DNA of 64,000 bases from Lepidonotus clava (lineage: Eukaryota; Annelida; Polychaeta; Phyllodocida; Polynoidae): contig OW387143.1 in NCBI GenBank assembly GCA_936440205.1, positions 32,624,949 to 32,688,948 on the forward strand, written 5' to 3'. Of the stretch, positions 22,260-35,046 are shown in pieces. The notes beneath the pieces were generated by a model. That model was given only the letters and a program-made list of their open reading frames with translations. It searched no databases and had not been told where the DNA came from. The first letter of the stretch is position 1, and every line of letters begins with the position of its first letter. The position numbers were made by a program, and so were the translations under genes.

Positions 22260-24796
22260 TATGTGTCATAACCTTTGGTCACTGAGTCAATGAACTTGGA
22301 GTCCCTGTGGTTTTGGTTGCGAGGCAGGATCTTCATATATAGGCCTATAAACAGTACGTAATCAACGTCTTAAAGAAAGTTTCTTTAAAATTACATGGAA
22401 ACTGCACTAGTTATTGACAACGTGAACAATGTAAATTACAATAATTACAGAGGTAAAATGTAATTCTCGATCATACATAACGTAGCAATATACAATTAGA
22501 TTATCAGACATCTTCGACACTTATTAGGATATCTTGTTCATAATTCTGACAGGATTCCATTGCAGTGATAAGCCGAATTAAGACGTACATGATATGTAAA
22601 GATCACCCCTTACTCATAGGAACCCTTTCCTATAGAATCCAGACCTTTCTGAAATAAAGCTGAAAAAGAATCAGGATTGTGAGACATATGGCCTTGACTA
22701 AGGATGACTCCGCAAACATCCCGAAGGTGGGGGAACGGGCCTCTACACCAATCCCCCATCTGTTCACTCCAACATATTTCGGAGTTTATACACATGGCCT
22801 AGGGGACCACACCCCTTTTTCTACCGCCTTAGGGTTTTATATAAGAAGCCTGACCAGCTGTCAGTGAGGAAAATACGTTCACAATGTGCCACCACCGTCT
22901 TAGGTTTCTGAGGTTTGAGAAACAACCTTTTCAGTTAGCGGTCAGGCACACCTTTTAAGTCCATAGCCTTAGATCAGCCCAGCCATATGTTATGGCACAT
23001 GAGGAATAGCATAGCAGCATTGAAACAAGCGTGAACGCCTTTGGATGGTTAAAGGAATCAAAAGGTGAAGGTCACTGCCTCGTTCTGATGTAAGGGTTGT
23101 CGACGCTGAAGTTATTTACTAGTGGCCGTTCGGTATTTGAGATGCACTGCACTGTCCTTTTTCTTAAAGATTTGTAGGAAGGTGCCATCTGAAAAAGAAA
23201 GGTCATTTGCACTTGTATTCATCTCTGATACATTGTACATTGGTAGAAGGGATTTGAGACGCTTTTTTGTTAAATTATGGACATATATAATTAATATTTA
23301 TCTGTAATTTTAAGAAGCTTATGTGATCACAACATGATGTATATACGAAGTCATAAGAGAAAATTGAGGCCTCCACATTATGTGTCATGTTCAGGTTACT
23401 CAGGTTAAACAAAATGCACCATTGAGCACGACCTTTTCTCTTCCATTTGTTGAATGAATTAATGGTATGCGAGTCATTCCAAAAGCTGTATTCATGGCAA
23501 TCAAGGCTGAAACATTCATGACCAGATTGCCAAGTTTAGAATAGTTTCCTATAATCATGGCAAATAGGCCTGCACATTCATTGTGTTTATATGCAAAATT
23601 TATCTGCTGTGTAATTAATGTAATAACCTTTATTCGGTTTGTCTAAGGTGACTCTGATTGAAAATTAATGTTGTTTCTAGGAATTCATAGCGATCTTTAG
23701 TTTTATTCTATTGGGCAAGTGGCACTACATGATAAAGTGAACACTGGAGAGATCTAGTATGGCTTCAATCCAGAAAGCCTTAGCAACAGGCAGAAACACA
23801 TGATCTACGGCCATGGTGTACAAAAATATGAATTTACGAGCAGAAGCCTATCTTTCTGACGAGCAGGCAGACGCAATGATTATCTTTCTAGCAGCAATTC
23901 TTCTCAGTCTATGTGGGCAAACCAGGATTGCTATATCAAGCTTCCGAAAGGTAGACAAGTTGTGTGTGCCTGTTCAGACCTTGTATAGACTGGTACAAGA
24001 AAAAGAACCTACAGAAATGGCTAGATCAGTTATTATTATTGGCAGCAATAGTTGAAACGAATGAACGAGCCAAACTGGTTTAAGTGTGCCACATCAGTTC
24101 GCAGCATCTATACTAATTGACCTGAAATCTTATTTATCATCTTGATACTTAGGTTTATCATTTAATTGCCATACAACCTCTTTCTCAAGGAAATGTCCCT
24201 TGGCTTTTGGTAAATTACTCATTGTTCAACCTCTTTAGCATTAATTCGTCAGGTTATAAGGTACATGTCCCTCTCATGAATTAATCTATGTTACAATACT
24301 GAAACTTCTCACTGAAAAATGTATTAAACCAGAAAGAAATTATCAGAACAACTTTTGTTCTATCTAACCAGGATCTCGAGAAGATTTCATACTGTAACTG
24401 AAATATCTAATCAGGTGTAGACTTCTGAACATTGAGGATTATGTTTGGACTCTATATCTGTATTGAAGCCGGATATAACCCTGCAGTGCTCGCTGAAAAC
24501 CCCTTCCCTTCCCTGACCCTTACGTCACGAGCCACTCCGTGAGTCGTTCACGAGCTGCTCAGCTGATGCAAGAGCCACGTGTTCCACTCTCCGACCACAG
24601 CCAAACTTACACTGGGAAGGCATGTTGATAAATTTCAAAATAACCATACCAGTGAAATGCTACGGTTTGCTTCATAATGATTAATCTTTAAAAACATCAC
24701 ACTTCTGATAGTAATAAGGCATGAAGAGCTATATTGGTTCCATTGATGTTAGAACAGAACAGAAACAGAATGATCAATAACTTGTAAATTACCAGG
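22260..24796. other. AT-rich non-coding DNA
   Basis: No recognisable gene or RNA. The 80-codon frame at 23813-24055 overlaps the dispersed repeat at 23876-23971 and has no recognisable domain. A GAGCTGCTC motif occurs at 24552 in a small C-rich patch. Confidence 0.5.
23876..23971 (+). repeat. Dispersed repeat, copy 1 of 2
   Basis: About 95 bases starting ATTATCTTTCTAGCAGCAAT match 25942-26034 in the same orientation with only a handful of substitutions. The ends are not inverted repeats. The family is unknown. Confidence 0.8.
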
Positions 24797-25000
24797 CCCC
24801 ATATCTTCGTTACTAATTTAGCTGATCAGGGAAAACTTGATCAGTATCTCATGATCAGAAATGCTGTCTTTCATGAATACATTTTACACCTAATAATTCC
24901 TCTTTGACACTATTTTGCAAAAACACTATAAATTTTGTTAAAAGGCAAAATCACTGATCATAGGACCCTAATCAAATTTTCCCTGATCAGCTAAATCAGG
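24797..25000. mobile_element. Palindromic MITE, family B, copy 2 (about 204 bp)
   Basis: The left end CCCCATATCTTCGTTACT continues into GCTGATCAGGGAAAACTTG. The right side has the inverted CTGATCAGCTAAATCAG, but its last 15 or so bases differ from copy 1 at 7215-7432. It has no clear target duplication and no coding capacity. It is a diverged or end-damaged relative. Confidence 0.7.
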
Positions 25001-25941
25001 CTGTTTATTTGCAGGGACCATGGCCAAGCAATCCCTGGTATCAAGGTTTTTGTTAAATTTGAGAAAAGCAAACGTGAAAATTAACGTCACTTATAAACTA
25101 TACACATGAAAACAAAAGGAGGAAACAGTCGGATCTATGTACTTATTTATCTTGTCGTCATCAAGATAACTGTAATTATCACATCCAGAAGTCAAGGACT
25201 ATACCAATAGAGTGTAGTGTCTAGCCTGAATAACCAGCACACCAAGCAGGGAGTCTCTGCTTGGAGAGCGGATACCGACCCAAACAGGATGGCCTAGCTC
25301 CGGGACCCGAGCCTATACATGTACCCAGCTATCATCTATTTATTCTAGGGGTCTTAGCGAGGCTTAGGTCAGATAATCAAACTCAGGCCATGCAGATGGT
25401 GACTGTGTAGGGTTTTGGTTGAAGTCTAAGATGAATAACACAAAGAGCCTTTTTCCTTCTTATCCATAGATCTTAACTGCAGGCTGTAGCAACTCGGGAA
25501 TGTTTTACTTTTTTATTTCATAGATCGCCTATAGGCATGTTTCAGAAAGAATTTAGGCAGCTGCTTCTGTGAAGATTCAATTATATATCGTATCGGGCCG
25601 TAAGCACCTTAGCAGAGGCAGTGGGTGTAAAGACTATGAAAGAATTCACGTAATATTATTTTAATAGAATAATAAGTTAGAGCGTAGAGTTGAAAATACC
25701 AGACCATCGTCTATCATCGACATGATCATACATTCCCGGGCATACATGCATATCATTTATCAGACTGACGAGGGAGTTAAAGGGCTCAAGGGCCCTGTAC
25801 TGGAAGAATATGAATCCAATTCACATGATATTGTCTAAATGAAAAACAGAAACAATATATCATTATAAGGAAGTAATTGTGCATACGAAAATCTACTCGT
25901 ATGCAATTCACGGACTGCTTTAAATTTGGTACACATACATT

Positions 25942-26034
25942 ATTATCTTTCTAGCAGCAATTCTTCCCAGTCTATGCTGGCAAACCAGGATTGCTATATT
26001 AAGCTTCCGTAAGGTAGTCAAGTTGTAGGTGCCT
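25942..26034 (+). repeat. Dispersed repeat, copy 2 of 2
   Basis: Partner of 23876-23971, sharing CTTTCTAGCAGCAATTCTTC, GGCAAACCAGGATTGCTATA and AAGCTTCCG. Confidence 0.8.
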
Positions 26035-26777
26035 ATAAGAGCTATAGGTATAGATTAGAGGGAAAAGTCTTCAGATACGGAGAATAATGCCTCCCAGCAT
26101 CGAGCACGTTTAGCTATGATATCGATCAAATTGGGAAATGACCATTATAATTATGTTTCATGGTCCAGACGCAGATATGTCAGATAGCTAAATTACAGAT
26201 AGACCCTTTCTTTCTTTTCCTTATAACACTATATACGTAAAGGTTACAAGCGTTAGGCGCTATAAATTCTCTGGACTCCCCAGTTATACAGTCCTACTGA
26301 CGATGTATTCAAAATATCATATCAAGGCTCCGAATATTATTCATGCTATCATAATGCAAAGATAAAATGAGAAAATATCCCATTTTGACAAAACGTAATG
26401 AAACTTTATTATACCACTTACTGATATACGATACACATTCCTGGAGTATCATACGTGAATCAATAGATGCTGGCAACATCAACAACATTTTTTAACCAAT
26501 AAGAAATGAAAGCGTGCATGCCTGCAGGACCAACATGTTGAGCAGATCGGAAATGGAGGCGAGCGGATCGCAACCGAGTAAGGTATTCGAGCTGCTCGGG
26601 CAACTTGTAGTAAACAGCCTGCATGTGATGGAGGGAGTTTAGCGTTGCGGTGAGGGGTAAAAAGCCGAGGGAAAAGGTTGTAATAAATAAGATAAAAAGG
26701 AGGGAAAAAGAAAATAAATAGGAAAAAAAGAAGCGGCCCACCAGCCACCAGCGAGCAGTGGGTGTTGTCGGGAAACT

Positions 26778-26842
26778 CCACCAGGGGGCGCGGCGGATGC
26801 ACGCCGGCCCTGGAGAATGCCTCCACGTGAAGGTCAAGGTCA
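26778..26842 (+). promoter_or_regulatory. Consensus CTCF site and NR5A/ERR site
   Basis: CCACCAGGGGGCGC (26778-26791) is the textbook bilaterian CTCF core. TCAAGGTCA (26834-26842), preceded by an overlapping GAAGGTCAA, is the extended half-site bound by NR5A/FTZ-F1 and ERR receptors. A CCACGTGA E-box word lies just before it. All are in a GC-rich island. Occupancy is inferred from motif only. Confidence 0.5.
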
Positions 26843-26970
26843 AGCTGGGAGGCAGGGGAGGTGGGTAGTGATAACATCCGGGGCACACAGGTAGGAGAGC
26901 CCACTACTGCCACCTGGTGAGAGCAAGTCGCAACCTGATGAAGGGGTATTATTATACAAGGTGGGTTTTA

Positions 26971-26993
26971 GGGGTAGGGGTGGGGTAGGGGGG
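26971..26993 (+). other. Canonical G-quadruplex motif
   Basis: Runs of 4, 4, 4 and 6 G with loops TA, T and TA. It lies about 130 bases downstream of the CTCF/ERR site. Confidence 0.65.
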
Positions 26994-28417
26994 TGGTGCA
27001 AGGGGTAAGGTGGGGTGTCGTATTCAGAGGAGGAAAGCTACGGCATGCAGACAGTTGTATGTGGTTACTACAAGGAAATGAAGCAGGGGTAACGTGCATC
27101 TACAAATGGACTGTAATGGTCTCAGAAGAATAGCCCAATTCATTTGCATTGTTATAATAGGGCCTATTGAACATATATAAGGAAGGTGTGCCAAACCTGT
27201 ATGAGTAGATATTCCATGTGATATCTGTAGATCTTTTCAATTGTCATATGAGAAAAAAAGGGAAGTATTTGATAGATGCTTTTTCATTGGGAAGGAAGGC
27301 TTATTGTCTTTTGGTAAGACCTGACTAATTGAGAGAAAAAACAGTAATTCATCCTTCCTCCAAAAGACGAGAAAAAGGTTATTGTCATAGGCCGTCCAGG
27401 TTCAGTCTGATTGTAAAACTAGATTATCCAAGTTGAACCGTACTTTAGACCACTAACATGTTCTGTTACCACTAAATAATTATCTGCTGGCTAGTTTCCA
27501 TACAAGAAGACACAGAAACTCTGATGCTCATTTACCAGTTTTACGGAAATCATAATTATCACCCTGACTAATACAATGGAACTGAACAATTTGTTCACCC
27601 TAAAAGCTTATCATCTTATTGATGGTTTAACTACCACACCATTTAGGGTGCTGGTGAAAAATATGTGACTGGTCTGGGTATATGATTAGTTTTACAACAT
27701 GATGAATGTGCGTATATAAAAGGTGCATGTTCCCTTACTCCTCAACAAAAAAGGCAGCCAATCCCTCCCCACTAGAACTGCCAACACCTTCATACTGCAC
27801 CGGATGACCTTATCAAGAAAACAAATCACTTTTCTATGTTATTCTGGTGACAAAAACTCAGAAGATAATGTCTCTGTCTGCTAACAACTGGATGATACAG
27901 AACCCTTGGCCTGAGCTGCTCAGGTTCAGTGTGAATGTCTGACCACACAGCTAACTGAGTGATTGGTGAGCTGCTCGGAGCAGAAGGTACCACGCTCCGT
28001 GCTCTGGTAGGGGCCATCACACCAAGGCCATGGCAGGGAAAAAACAATGCCTCAGAGATGCCCGGATCCACAGGGGGAATCCCACTCCCTTAACCTGTGA
28101 TCAGAGAAGATGGATGGGTTCTGCTCTGTCAGGAATGAGTCCTCTTCAGGTGTGGCAAAAGAATAGTGACATAGGGATACAGCCTAGGAAGATGGATTAT
28201 AGGAGCTGTACGCCCCTTGGTTTTGCCCTTAGAGTAGGGGTATTCTTGTTTTACCTTTAAACCATTAAAACCAACATGCTGAGAACTAATCAGAGAAATG
28301 TTTCACAGCCAGGTATGCACCATTGTGATGAGGTTGCCGCAAGAATGCTGATTTGGTCTGGTTTTCTTATTTTTCCATTATAGCAACATTCTGTTTATGG
28401 CTCCCAAAAGTGTTGTT

Positions 28418-29862
28418 GGGTGAAACCACGTTAAGTGTGGATTTTGAGTATTAAAAAAGTCAAAAAATAGAATTTAAGTTATTGAATCAATGGTTGTATT
28501 TCCCAAATATATAAGTAAGGACCAAACTTATTCTAAAAAATTAGAACGTTAAGTTTTTTAGTTAAAAAGTTAGAATGATTTAAAATCAGGTCCTTTTTTT
28601 TAACATTTTCACTCATTTTCTCCTATTTTTTTCTAATAAAAATAAAGTGAATCAATAATATTCAATTGCATACAAATAATAAGCTTTCTAAGCAAAGGTT
28701 AGGATGTGTATTGCACCTTATAGAATACAAAATTATCTTTCAGATGATATCTAGAATGTTGAAATCGGATATTAACTTACAGAGATACTGAAATTATACT
28801 TCTCTGGCCATAAACTTCAAGGGCACAAATGTTATCAATTTTGAGCTTATACTGTAAATATCAAATCTTTGCTTATGGTGAATATTGACAAATTTGGGAC
28901 TGTTTCCAAGATAAGTTGTTAATATTTTAATAATTATCTTAAAATAAAGGCAATTTTGCAATATTTATGATAAAAGCTTCCCTTGGCAACTGCACAACGG
29001 TTCTAGGTCCTTTTATTTTGATATAAAATAGCATTATGGTAATTTCTGTTATCAAATCTAGGATAAAATGGGTTAAAATGAAAGTCTTGTAGATACCATA
29101 AAAGTCTTGTAGATACCATCTTGTAGATACCTTTTACTACATATTTGGCTCTAGGACCCTTAATAATGTATCCATTGGCTTGAAAATTGGTATACTGTCT
29201 ACTCTGCTGGAGGTCAAGCCTTTGTTAGTAAAAAATGTTAAAATTTATTTTTATTTTGGGATATATGCATTGTCTTGTAGATACCGTCTTAAATAATCTC
29301 TCCAAAAATGCATTTTGCGCCCCTGGATTTCCATTATGATATAGCATTTTGGATATTTTCAAGTTTTTAGTTGGAAGATCCCGGTTAATTCTAATTATTG
29401 ACACTAAAAAAAATCCTATATTTTATTTTTTTTCAATAAAAATGCCTTATTTAATGAAAAAGTCTTGTAGATACCTTTTTCTGTGGACACTTTTCAGTGA
29501 TTTAAATCAAAATGAAGAATTATAGATATAAATTTTCAAAAATGACCATCTAATACAAAATAATGCATAGATTGTAATAAAAGTCATTTCCTTTGTTCAT
29601 ACGGTATTTTAATCAATATTTTGATCAAAATGAAATTTTAACTCTCCCTGTGGACATAGTATTTATTGGGTATAGGCCTGTTTTACCTCTTAATATCTAA
29701 TAATTAATTATTTTCTACAAAAATAAATTTTATATGCAAAGATTGATTTTTATATGAATAATTTAGCAAATCAAACTATGGTATTCAATTATGATAATGG
29801 AAAATGTTACTACACTTTATATCCTGAAGACATCAAAGTCCACACTTAACGTGGTTTCACCC
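28418..29862. mobile_element. Non-autonomous DNA transposon with 24-bp perfect terminal inverted repeats (1445 bp)
   Basis: Both ends begin GGGTGAAACCACGT read inwards; the first 24 bases are identical and pairing extends to about 30 with one mismatch. Flanks are TGTTGTT (28411-28417) and TGTTGTA (29863-29869), a probable 6-7-bp target duplication. The interior is very AT-rich with no coding frame of any length. A 13-base word, TCTTGTAGATACC, occurs five times in one orientation (29085, 29105, 29119, 29273, 29463). The target length does not settle the superfamily. Confidence 0.85.
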
Positions 29863-29869
29863 TGTTGTA

Positions 29870-31399
29870 ACGAAACACTGCAGTGACAGTGTATTTACTT
29901 GATTATCCCATGACATAATGGTACTTTAACAGCTGAAATTTGTTTAGTTTGTTTTCTACCCAACCTAAGTAGACCATTGCGAAAACTTACTCTTTAAATA
30001 AGGCACAAACATTAAATATTAAGAATAGAGTCATACTTACATTTATTCTAACCTGTAATTATAATTGCATTCCCTTTTAGTAAGGTATCAGTCTTCCCCT
30101 TAAATGACCTCTTAAATGATATTTTAGTACGTGACAGACCAATTAAAAAGATTAGATCACAAATTGTCCTAGTTAATTCTCCGCTTTACTAGGTTTGATG
30201 AATAATTCCCTTTTGATTTCACATAACAATGAATAGAAATAAAACTTCAGATTTGGATGGCCCCTAATAGATTTCCATCTTGCAAATAGAAAAGAACCAG
30301 AATAGCCTAAACCAAATACAAATCTAGTGCTATGTTTGAGAAATATCTTCCGTTGTTTAAGAAGTGCTTGGCCATGTTTGTATGTATTCATATTTCAGAA
30401 AACTTACAGTAAACCTCCCCTAAAAACTTAATAAAAACATTCGGTAGGTCTTTACTTCTATGTGGGTACCATAAGATTGACCCTAGAAAACCAAGGCCAC
30501 ACACAAGGTACAGGTATCTGTGGATAGAGGTCTTGCATACATTCAGGTCTTGGTTATCATCGTGCCTTATGAGCCGTAAAGCTATTAATCAAAACTGTCA
30601 TCCATCCATCCAAACACACTGAAGGGTGACCACCTACTTACCAGTCACTGCCTCAGTAACCACCATACCCCAATCCCAGTGGGTATCAGCAGATGCCTTA
30701 AACCAACTACTAACACTAAGGGCACTTCACAATTGTTATAAATATCTATCGATTTCTATTATGCCAAATGAAAAGGAAGGAGAAACTAGCTAGGCAGAAG
30801 CAAATTGCCACAATTAATTTCAATAGAGTATAAAATGTGTAAAAATCATTCATTTATGACATATTGAGCTGAAATGGTATCTTGAAATCAGCAGAATACT
30901 TAATAGAAATGTAAAACTACCGTAACTTGAAGCAGAAAATTAGTAAGGATTCGCATTATGTATATTCAAAAATATACACTGGGGACACCCTGCTTGAGTA
31001 TATGGAAGGCTAAGTGTTTATATCTATGTGCCTGGTTGTGATGGGTGTTGGTGGTAATGGGCGAAAGGGTTAACATAGATATGGATGTATATCACATGAC
31101 CACATGTAAAACATGTTAGGAGGGGAATGAAGTGCACCAGGTGCTGGAGATATGGCAGCCTGCATGGTGGGCCTTGTCTGCAAAAAGTCCTAAACCAAAA
31201 ACACCCCAAGCTTACCCTAGACTCCCTTGCAATTATTATCAGTAAGTAGGATGCTACTGTAGATATGAAGTGATACAAAGCTCATTCCCTATCAGAGGGT
31301 GTGAGGAAAAGGGGGATTTGTCATGGGTGGAGGGGTCTGATGCTCAGTTTGCCACCTGTCAGTATCAAGATGGTCCGATTTGATGGACTCCATAATTGA
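29870..31399. other. AT-rich non-coding DNA
   Basis: No recognisable gene, RNA or regulatory island. The minus-strand frame at 31024-31278 has no recognised domain. Confidence 0.5.
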
Positions 31400-32211
31400 T
31401 TTTTTTTTTTTTTTTTTTTATTTATTAAACCACATTCACAAAATATGATCTTCCATGTAGGTGAGTCAGTCGATACAATAGTTGTATAGTAAGTTTTTTC
31501 AGAAAAGAACACATAAGTACATAATTTCAATTATTCTGTACAATAATTAAACATTGTCCTCCAATCAAATTAGCTCCATGATACAATGTAGATGTACGCA
31601 GACTGAGGTATGTATGCTGACAGCTCATAAACTTGTACACTGACATAAATTTACTGTATTGGTAGTAATTTATACCAGGTACAGCATGCTTCATACTATC
31701 TGTTAGTGAGGGACATGTTTGAGATTAAACATCCTCATCCCTATAAACATATATTCGGTCATTACACCAACATATACAGCGACATATATATCAACACATA
31801 GTCAAATATGGATGGAGTACAAGGCATGATCTATGCTATTTATATAGGCTAGAGACATGTTTGAGATTAAACATTCTCTTATAACTGTATGAATTCAACA
31901 ACCCCGTAAGACAACATACCAGGAAGAAGAAGAAAAAAAAAATAGAAGAAGAAGAAGAGGAGGAGGAAATGCTTGAGATTAAGCATTTTCTTCTTCACAG
32001 TCACTTAATAGTATTACATGTTAGACTTCAGCCAATCCTTTACTGCAGTTTTAAAAGTAGACAAATCATAGATAACTTTAATCTAGGCCTGATATTGTCT
32101 GTTATGATAGAAGGAGATGAATGATTTAGGTTGTAATTTCCTAGGATTAGAGGATTGCCACGGTGAAGTATAATTATATTGATATACACATTTACGGAAC
32201 TCATAATTATA
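31400..32211 (-). mobile_element. 3' end of a non-LTR retrotransposon (LINE), 5'-truncated
   Basis: Read on the minus strand, codons 32211 down to the stop at 32014-32016 end in DLSTFKTAVKDWLKSNM, the FK..(V/L)K.WL pattern typical of the C-terminus of CR1/L2/jockey-group reverse-transcriptase proteins. One in-frame TAG lies at 32083-32085, and triple stops precede 32211, so it is dead and truncated. The 3' UTR (32013-31420) contains a GAA/GGA microsatellite and three matching hairpins. It ends with overlapping AATAAA signals and a 20-base poly(A), seen as T at 31400-31419. The LINE call is fairly secure; the clade is not. Confidence 0.65.
31715..31986 (-). repeat. Three repeated hairpins in the LINE 3' UTR
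   Basis: ATGTTT-GAGATT-AAACAT occurs at 31715-31732 and 31857-31874. ATGCTT-GAGATT-AAGCAT occurs at 31969-31986. All have a 6-bp stem and the same six-base loop. The third copy swaps one T-A pair for C-G, which keeps the stem. Confidence 0.8.
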
Positions 32212-35046
32212 TCATCATCATAACGGCACTAAAGTGGTTGGATTCAGAAGTTAAAATAATCTGCACAGCACCCTCAACACAATACAAAGGTTACGTCTAA
32301 TATCCAAGCTATAACATTATGTTTTTTAACAAATTACCCAGGTTTTCATGATCATTAATTCACTGGGTGGCGTTTCATCTTAATTACTATGTAAACACTA
32401 GTTTCCTGTAAGATTGACTAATGGAAGAAGTGAAATCTTTTTGAATCATTCTTTTAAGCAAAAATGCCTAGTTCTGAGACAAGCAGAACAGGTTATTATC
32501 CAGTACTTTTTTGTATCTATCTTTTTATTTCCACAAGTTCCCATAGGCATGAGTCTGATCTCCTAAGAAATTGAATATACAACATTATCTCAGCTTTACT
32601 ATAATAATCTTGTTGTTAGTAAAACAGAAAAGATTAATTGTGATAGTAATAAGTTATGAGCAAATCAACAGTTGTGATTAATATGTACACAGATGTGACC
32701 TAAAGTGAACCTTTCAAGCAAGAGAAGGAGCACCAACAGTGATGTGCCTGGAAGTATGCTTCCCCAGACTGAGCATTGTCCACTGAGCCCAGAAATGAGC
32801 TGACCTAGTTCTAGGTGAGCAGCTCCTCATGTTGTGAGTACACTCAATGGGCGGCGCCGGGGTCAGAGGTCAGACGGGAAACTACCCCTCAGAGGCTATT
32901 TATAGCTCAGAGGGGGCTATTTCCAGTCACGCCCTCTAGTGGTAACGACCTCCAGACGTCACGAATGACGTCATCAGGGGACTTTTTTATGATCTCAAAC
33001 CTGGCCAATCTACCCCAGGCCGTACCCTAACTGCATTATAAAGTGCCCGCTGGCGTTTTTCAAAGTCAAACAAACTTCACATCCTATAAATTTACCTTTA
33101 ATGTACCTTCCCCATTCCATCCCTGAAGGAAGAATATTAGAAGACTCTACTCAGATTGGAAAGCTTTCTTAGTAATGAACAGATACATAAAAGGGAGACC
33201 CAAATTTTTGTACTTGTAATTAAAGAACTTGGGCAGTTTTTGTCACCTTCTGTTACTTCATGTTTTCCTATGTTCTCGTAAATTCACCAAAATCCAACTA
33301 TAAAGGCACATTCAAAGTGTAATGACAATATGTGTCCTTTCAGTATACAACACTTCATATAAATAACATTTATAATATCTAGCCAGAACTCTTTAACTAT
33401 CACTATATCACAACAAAAGAAACACAAAATAAGCTGTTTCTTGCTGACCAGATCTATATCAATATCTGACTCACTCCACGTGCGTTTACCGTCAAATTAC
33501 CCGTTACAACTCTTTTATAAATTTCAATTTCTACCATAACATTAAATTCCTTTATCTTTGCAAAAAAGTGCATGTATACATTCAAATTTAGTAAATTCTT
33601 TTAATAAATACCTACCAGAACTGTCTACAATCGCCCTCTCATTCCAAAAATGTCATGGACGTTGATGCATACCAGTTAGCCATCAAGCCTCAAGTCGGAT
33701 GAGCGGCTCCTATACAGAGGCGAAATACCCCTGTCGTCGTTGATAGAGTTACCTGTCAGAGTCTCCATAAGACTGTCTTAACCCGGGCCATCAAGGCTGG
33801 AGCTCGCCCAGGTCGAGTTATCTTTTTTACAGGATATATGTAACCGTGCAAAGTGGTACGAACTGTTTAACTAATTCACAGGATATTCCACAATGAGTTA
33901 ATGGTCTTTTTTTAAATACGTTTTACGAAATATTCGACCTAACATATCTAAACAGACATACATGTAAGAATTCTTTCATTTAGGGTAGATGAAAAGCAGA
34001 AGTCAGAGCTTTTACTTAAGTTTGGAATATGTAATCATGTGTCAGATTCTCTTCTGGAAGCCTAATTTTTAACATTGCTAAATCAAGAATGCAATCGCAC
34101 CTAATGTATGGTAGGCGGCAAAATGGATGATAATGATAACACGTTCTCTCAAAACATGCCAGTAAATCAATTTTAGGTCACTGGAAACAGTTCCTCTCTA
34201 ATGCCTCAGTGAAAACCAATTGTGCTTCATAATCAACCAATCTGTAGTGAGCTGATATCTATGAATCTACGATAAACACTACGACATTTCTTGTTATAGA
34301 AATAAAATACTTCCAAATAATAAGCTTTTGTATCAAATGAAAGTGTTTTACAGGTGCCTCCTTGATATGGCTTCTTGGTATGGCTTCGTATAACGTTTTG
34401 CAATGTGGATTTGCTTGATGTTCTGAATATGGCGTCAGGCAAGAATTTAATCTTATGTGCCGTTGCAATATTGGTTTTGGTTTAGCTTTTCGTGTGGCTT
34501 TATAACTATGTGGCCTCATAACAGATTGAAAATATATTTTCCTCTTTTATTTATTACTGTATGGCTTCATTCACAGCTTGGATATAGGATTTTGTTACGT
34601 TGGTAGCTTTATAGAAATTTATGTGGATTGATAAATTGAGTTTTTGTCTACGCATGGCTTCACATTTTGGCTACTCACATTAGTTTTTGAACTGGCTTCA
34701 GATATGGCTTCCAATGAGACTATGTATGGCTTCATGTAAAGTTTCATTTCTCAGTGACCCCATATCATAACTATCTTATAGCAATTATGTGGCTTTTTTT
34801 TACTTTACTTGGTAGCCCACTCTCAGTTTTTTTTAACAGCTTTCTCTCGCTCGCTCTTTTCGGTAGCCACTTTCACGTTTATTTATATACAATCCTACGT
34901 ATGGAAAGGTAACATTGTGTCAGCATAAATTAACATTGTGTAGTTGTTCTATACTGTATCATTACACAGAGTTTATGCATGATCAGTTGACCATTCTATA
35001 TAATCCGATTTGATTGGGCGGTACCTTGGAAAAATAAAGGTTTCAG
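32212..35046. other. Non-coding DNA with one CRE/GC patch and a TGGCTTC cluster
   Basis: A GC patch at about 32800-32980 has a GAGCAGCTC motif (32817), GACGTCAC and a CRE TGACGTCA (32966-32973). The stretch 34367-34733 is described separately. Frames such as 32815-33030 and 34233-34519 have no recognisable homology. Confidence 0.5.
34367..34733 (+). repeat. Cluster of TGGCTTC words
   Basis: TGGCTTC occurs at 34368, 34381, 34562, 34655, 34693, 34705 and 34727, mostly as ATGGCTTC, with near-matches between (TGGCGTC, TGGCTTT). Spacing is irregular here. The complement forms 11-12-bp tandem arrays at 58.3-63.2 kb. Confidence 0.6.

Larger units (their letters stand above)
25001..28410. other. Non-coding DNA around the CTCF island
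   Basis: Besides the repeat copy and the CTCF/G4 island, GAGCTGCTC motifs lie at 26589, 27913 and 27968. Overlapping minus-strand frames of 142-144 codons (26460-26913) lie in two different phases over the GC-rich island and share no recognisable domain, so they look like low stop-codon density. Confidence 0.5.

Noticed and set aside
25240-25400. Possible relation to 1240-1390 (both contain GGACCCGAGCC)
   Set aside because: Only short words are shared; no alignable repeat or terminal structure could be traced.
26460-26913. Two 142-144-codon minus-strand frames
   Set aside because: They overlap in different phases over the CTCF island and neither resembles a known protein.
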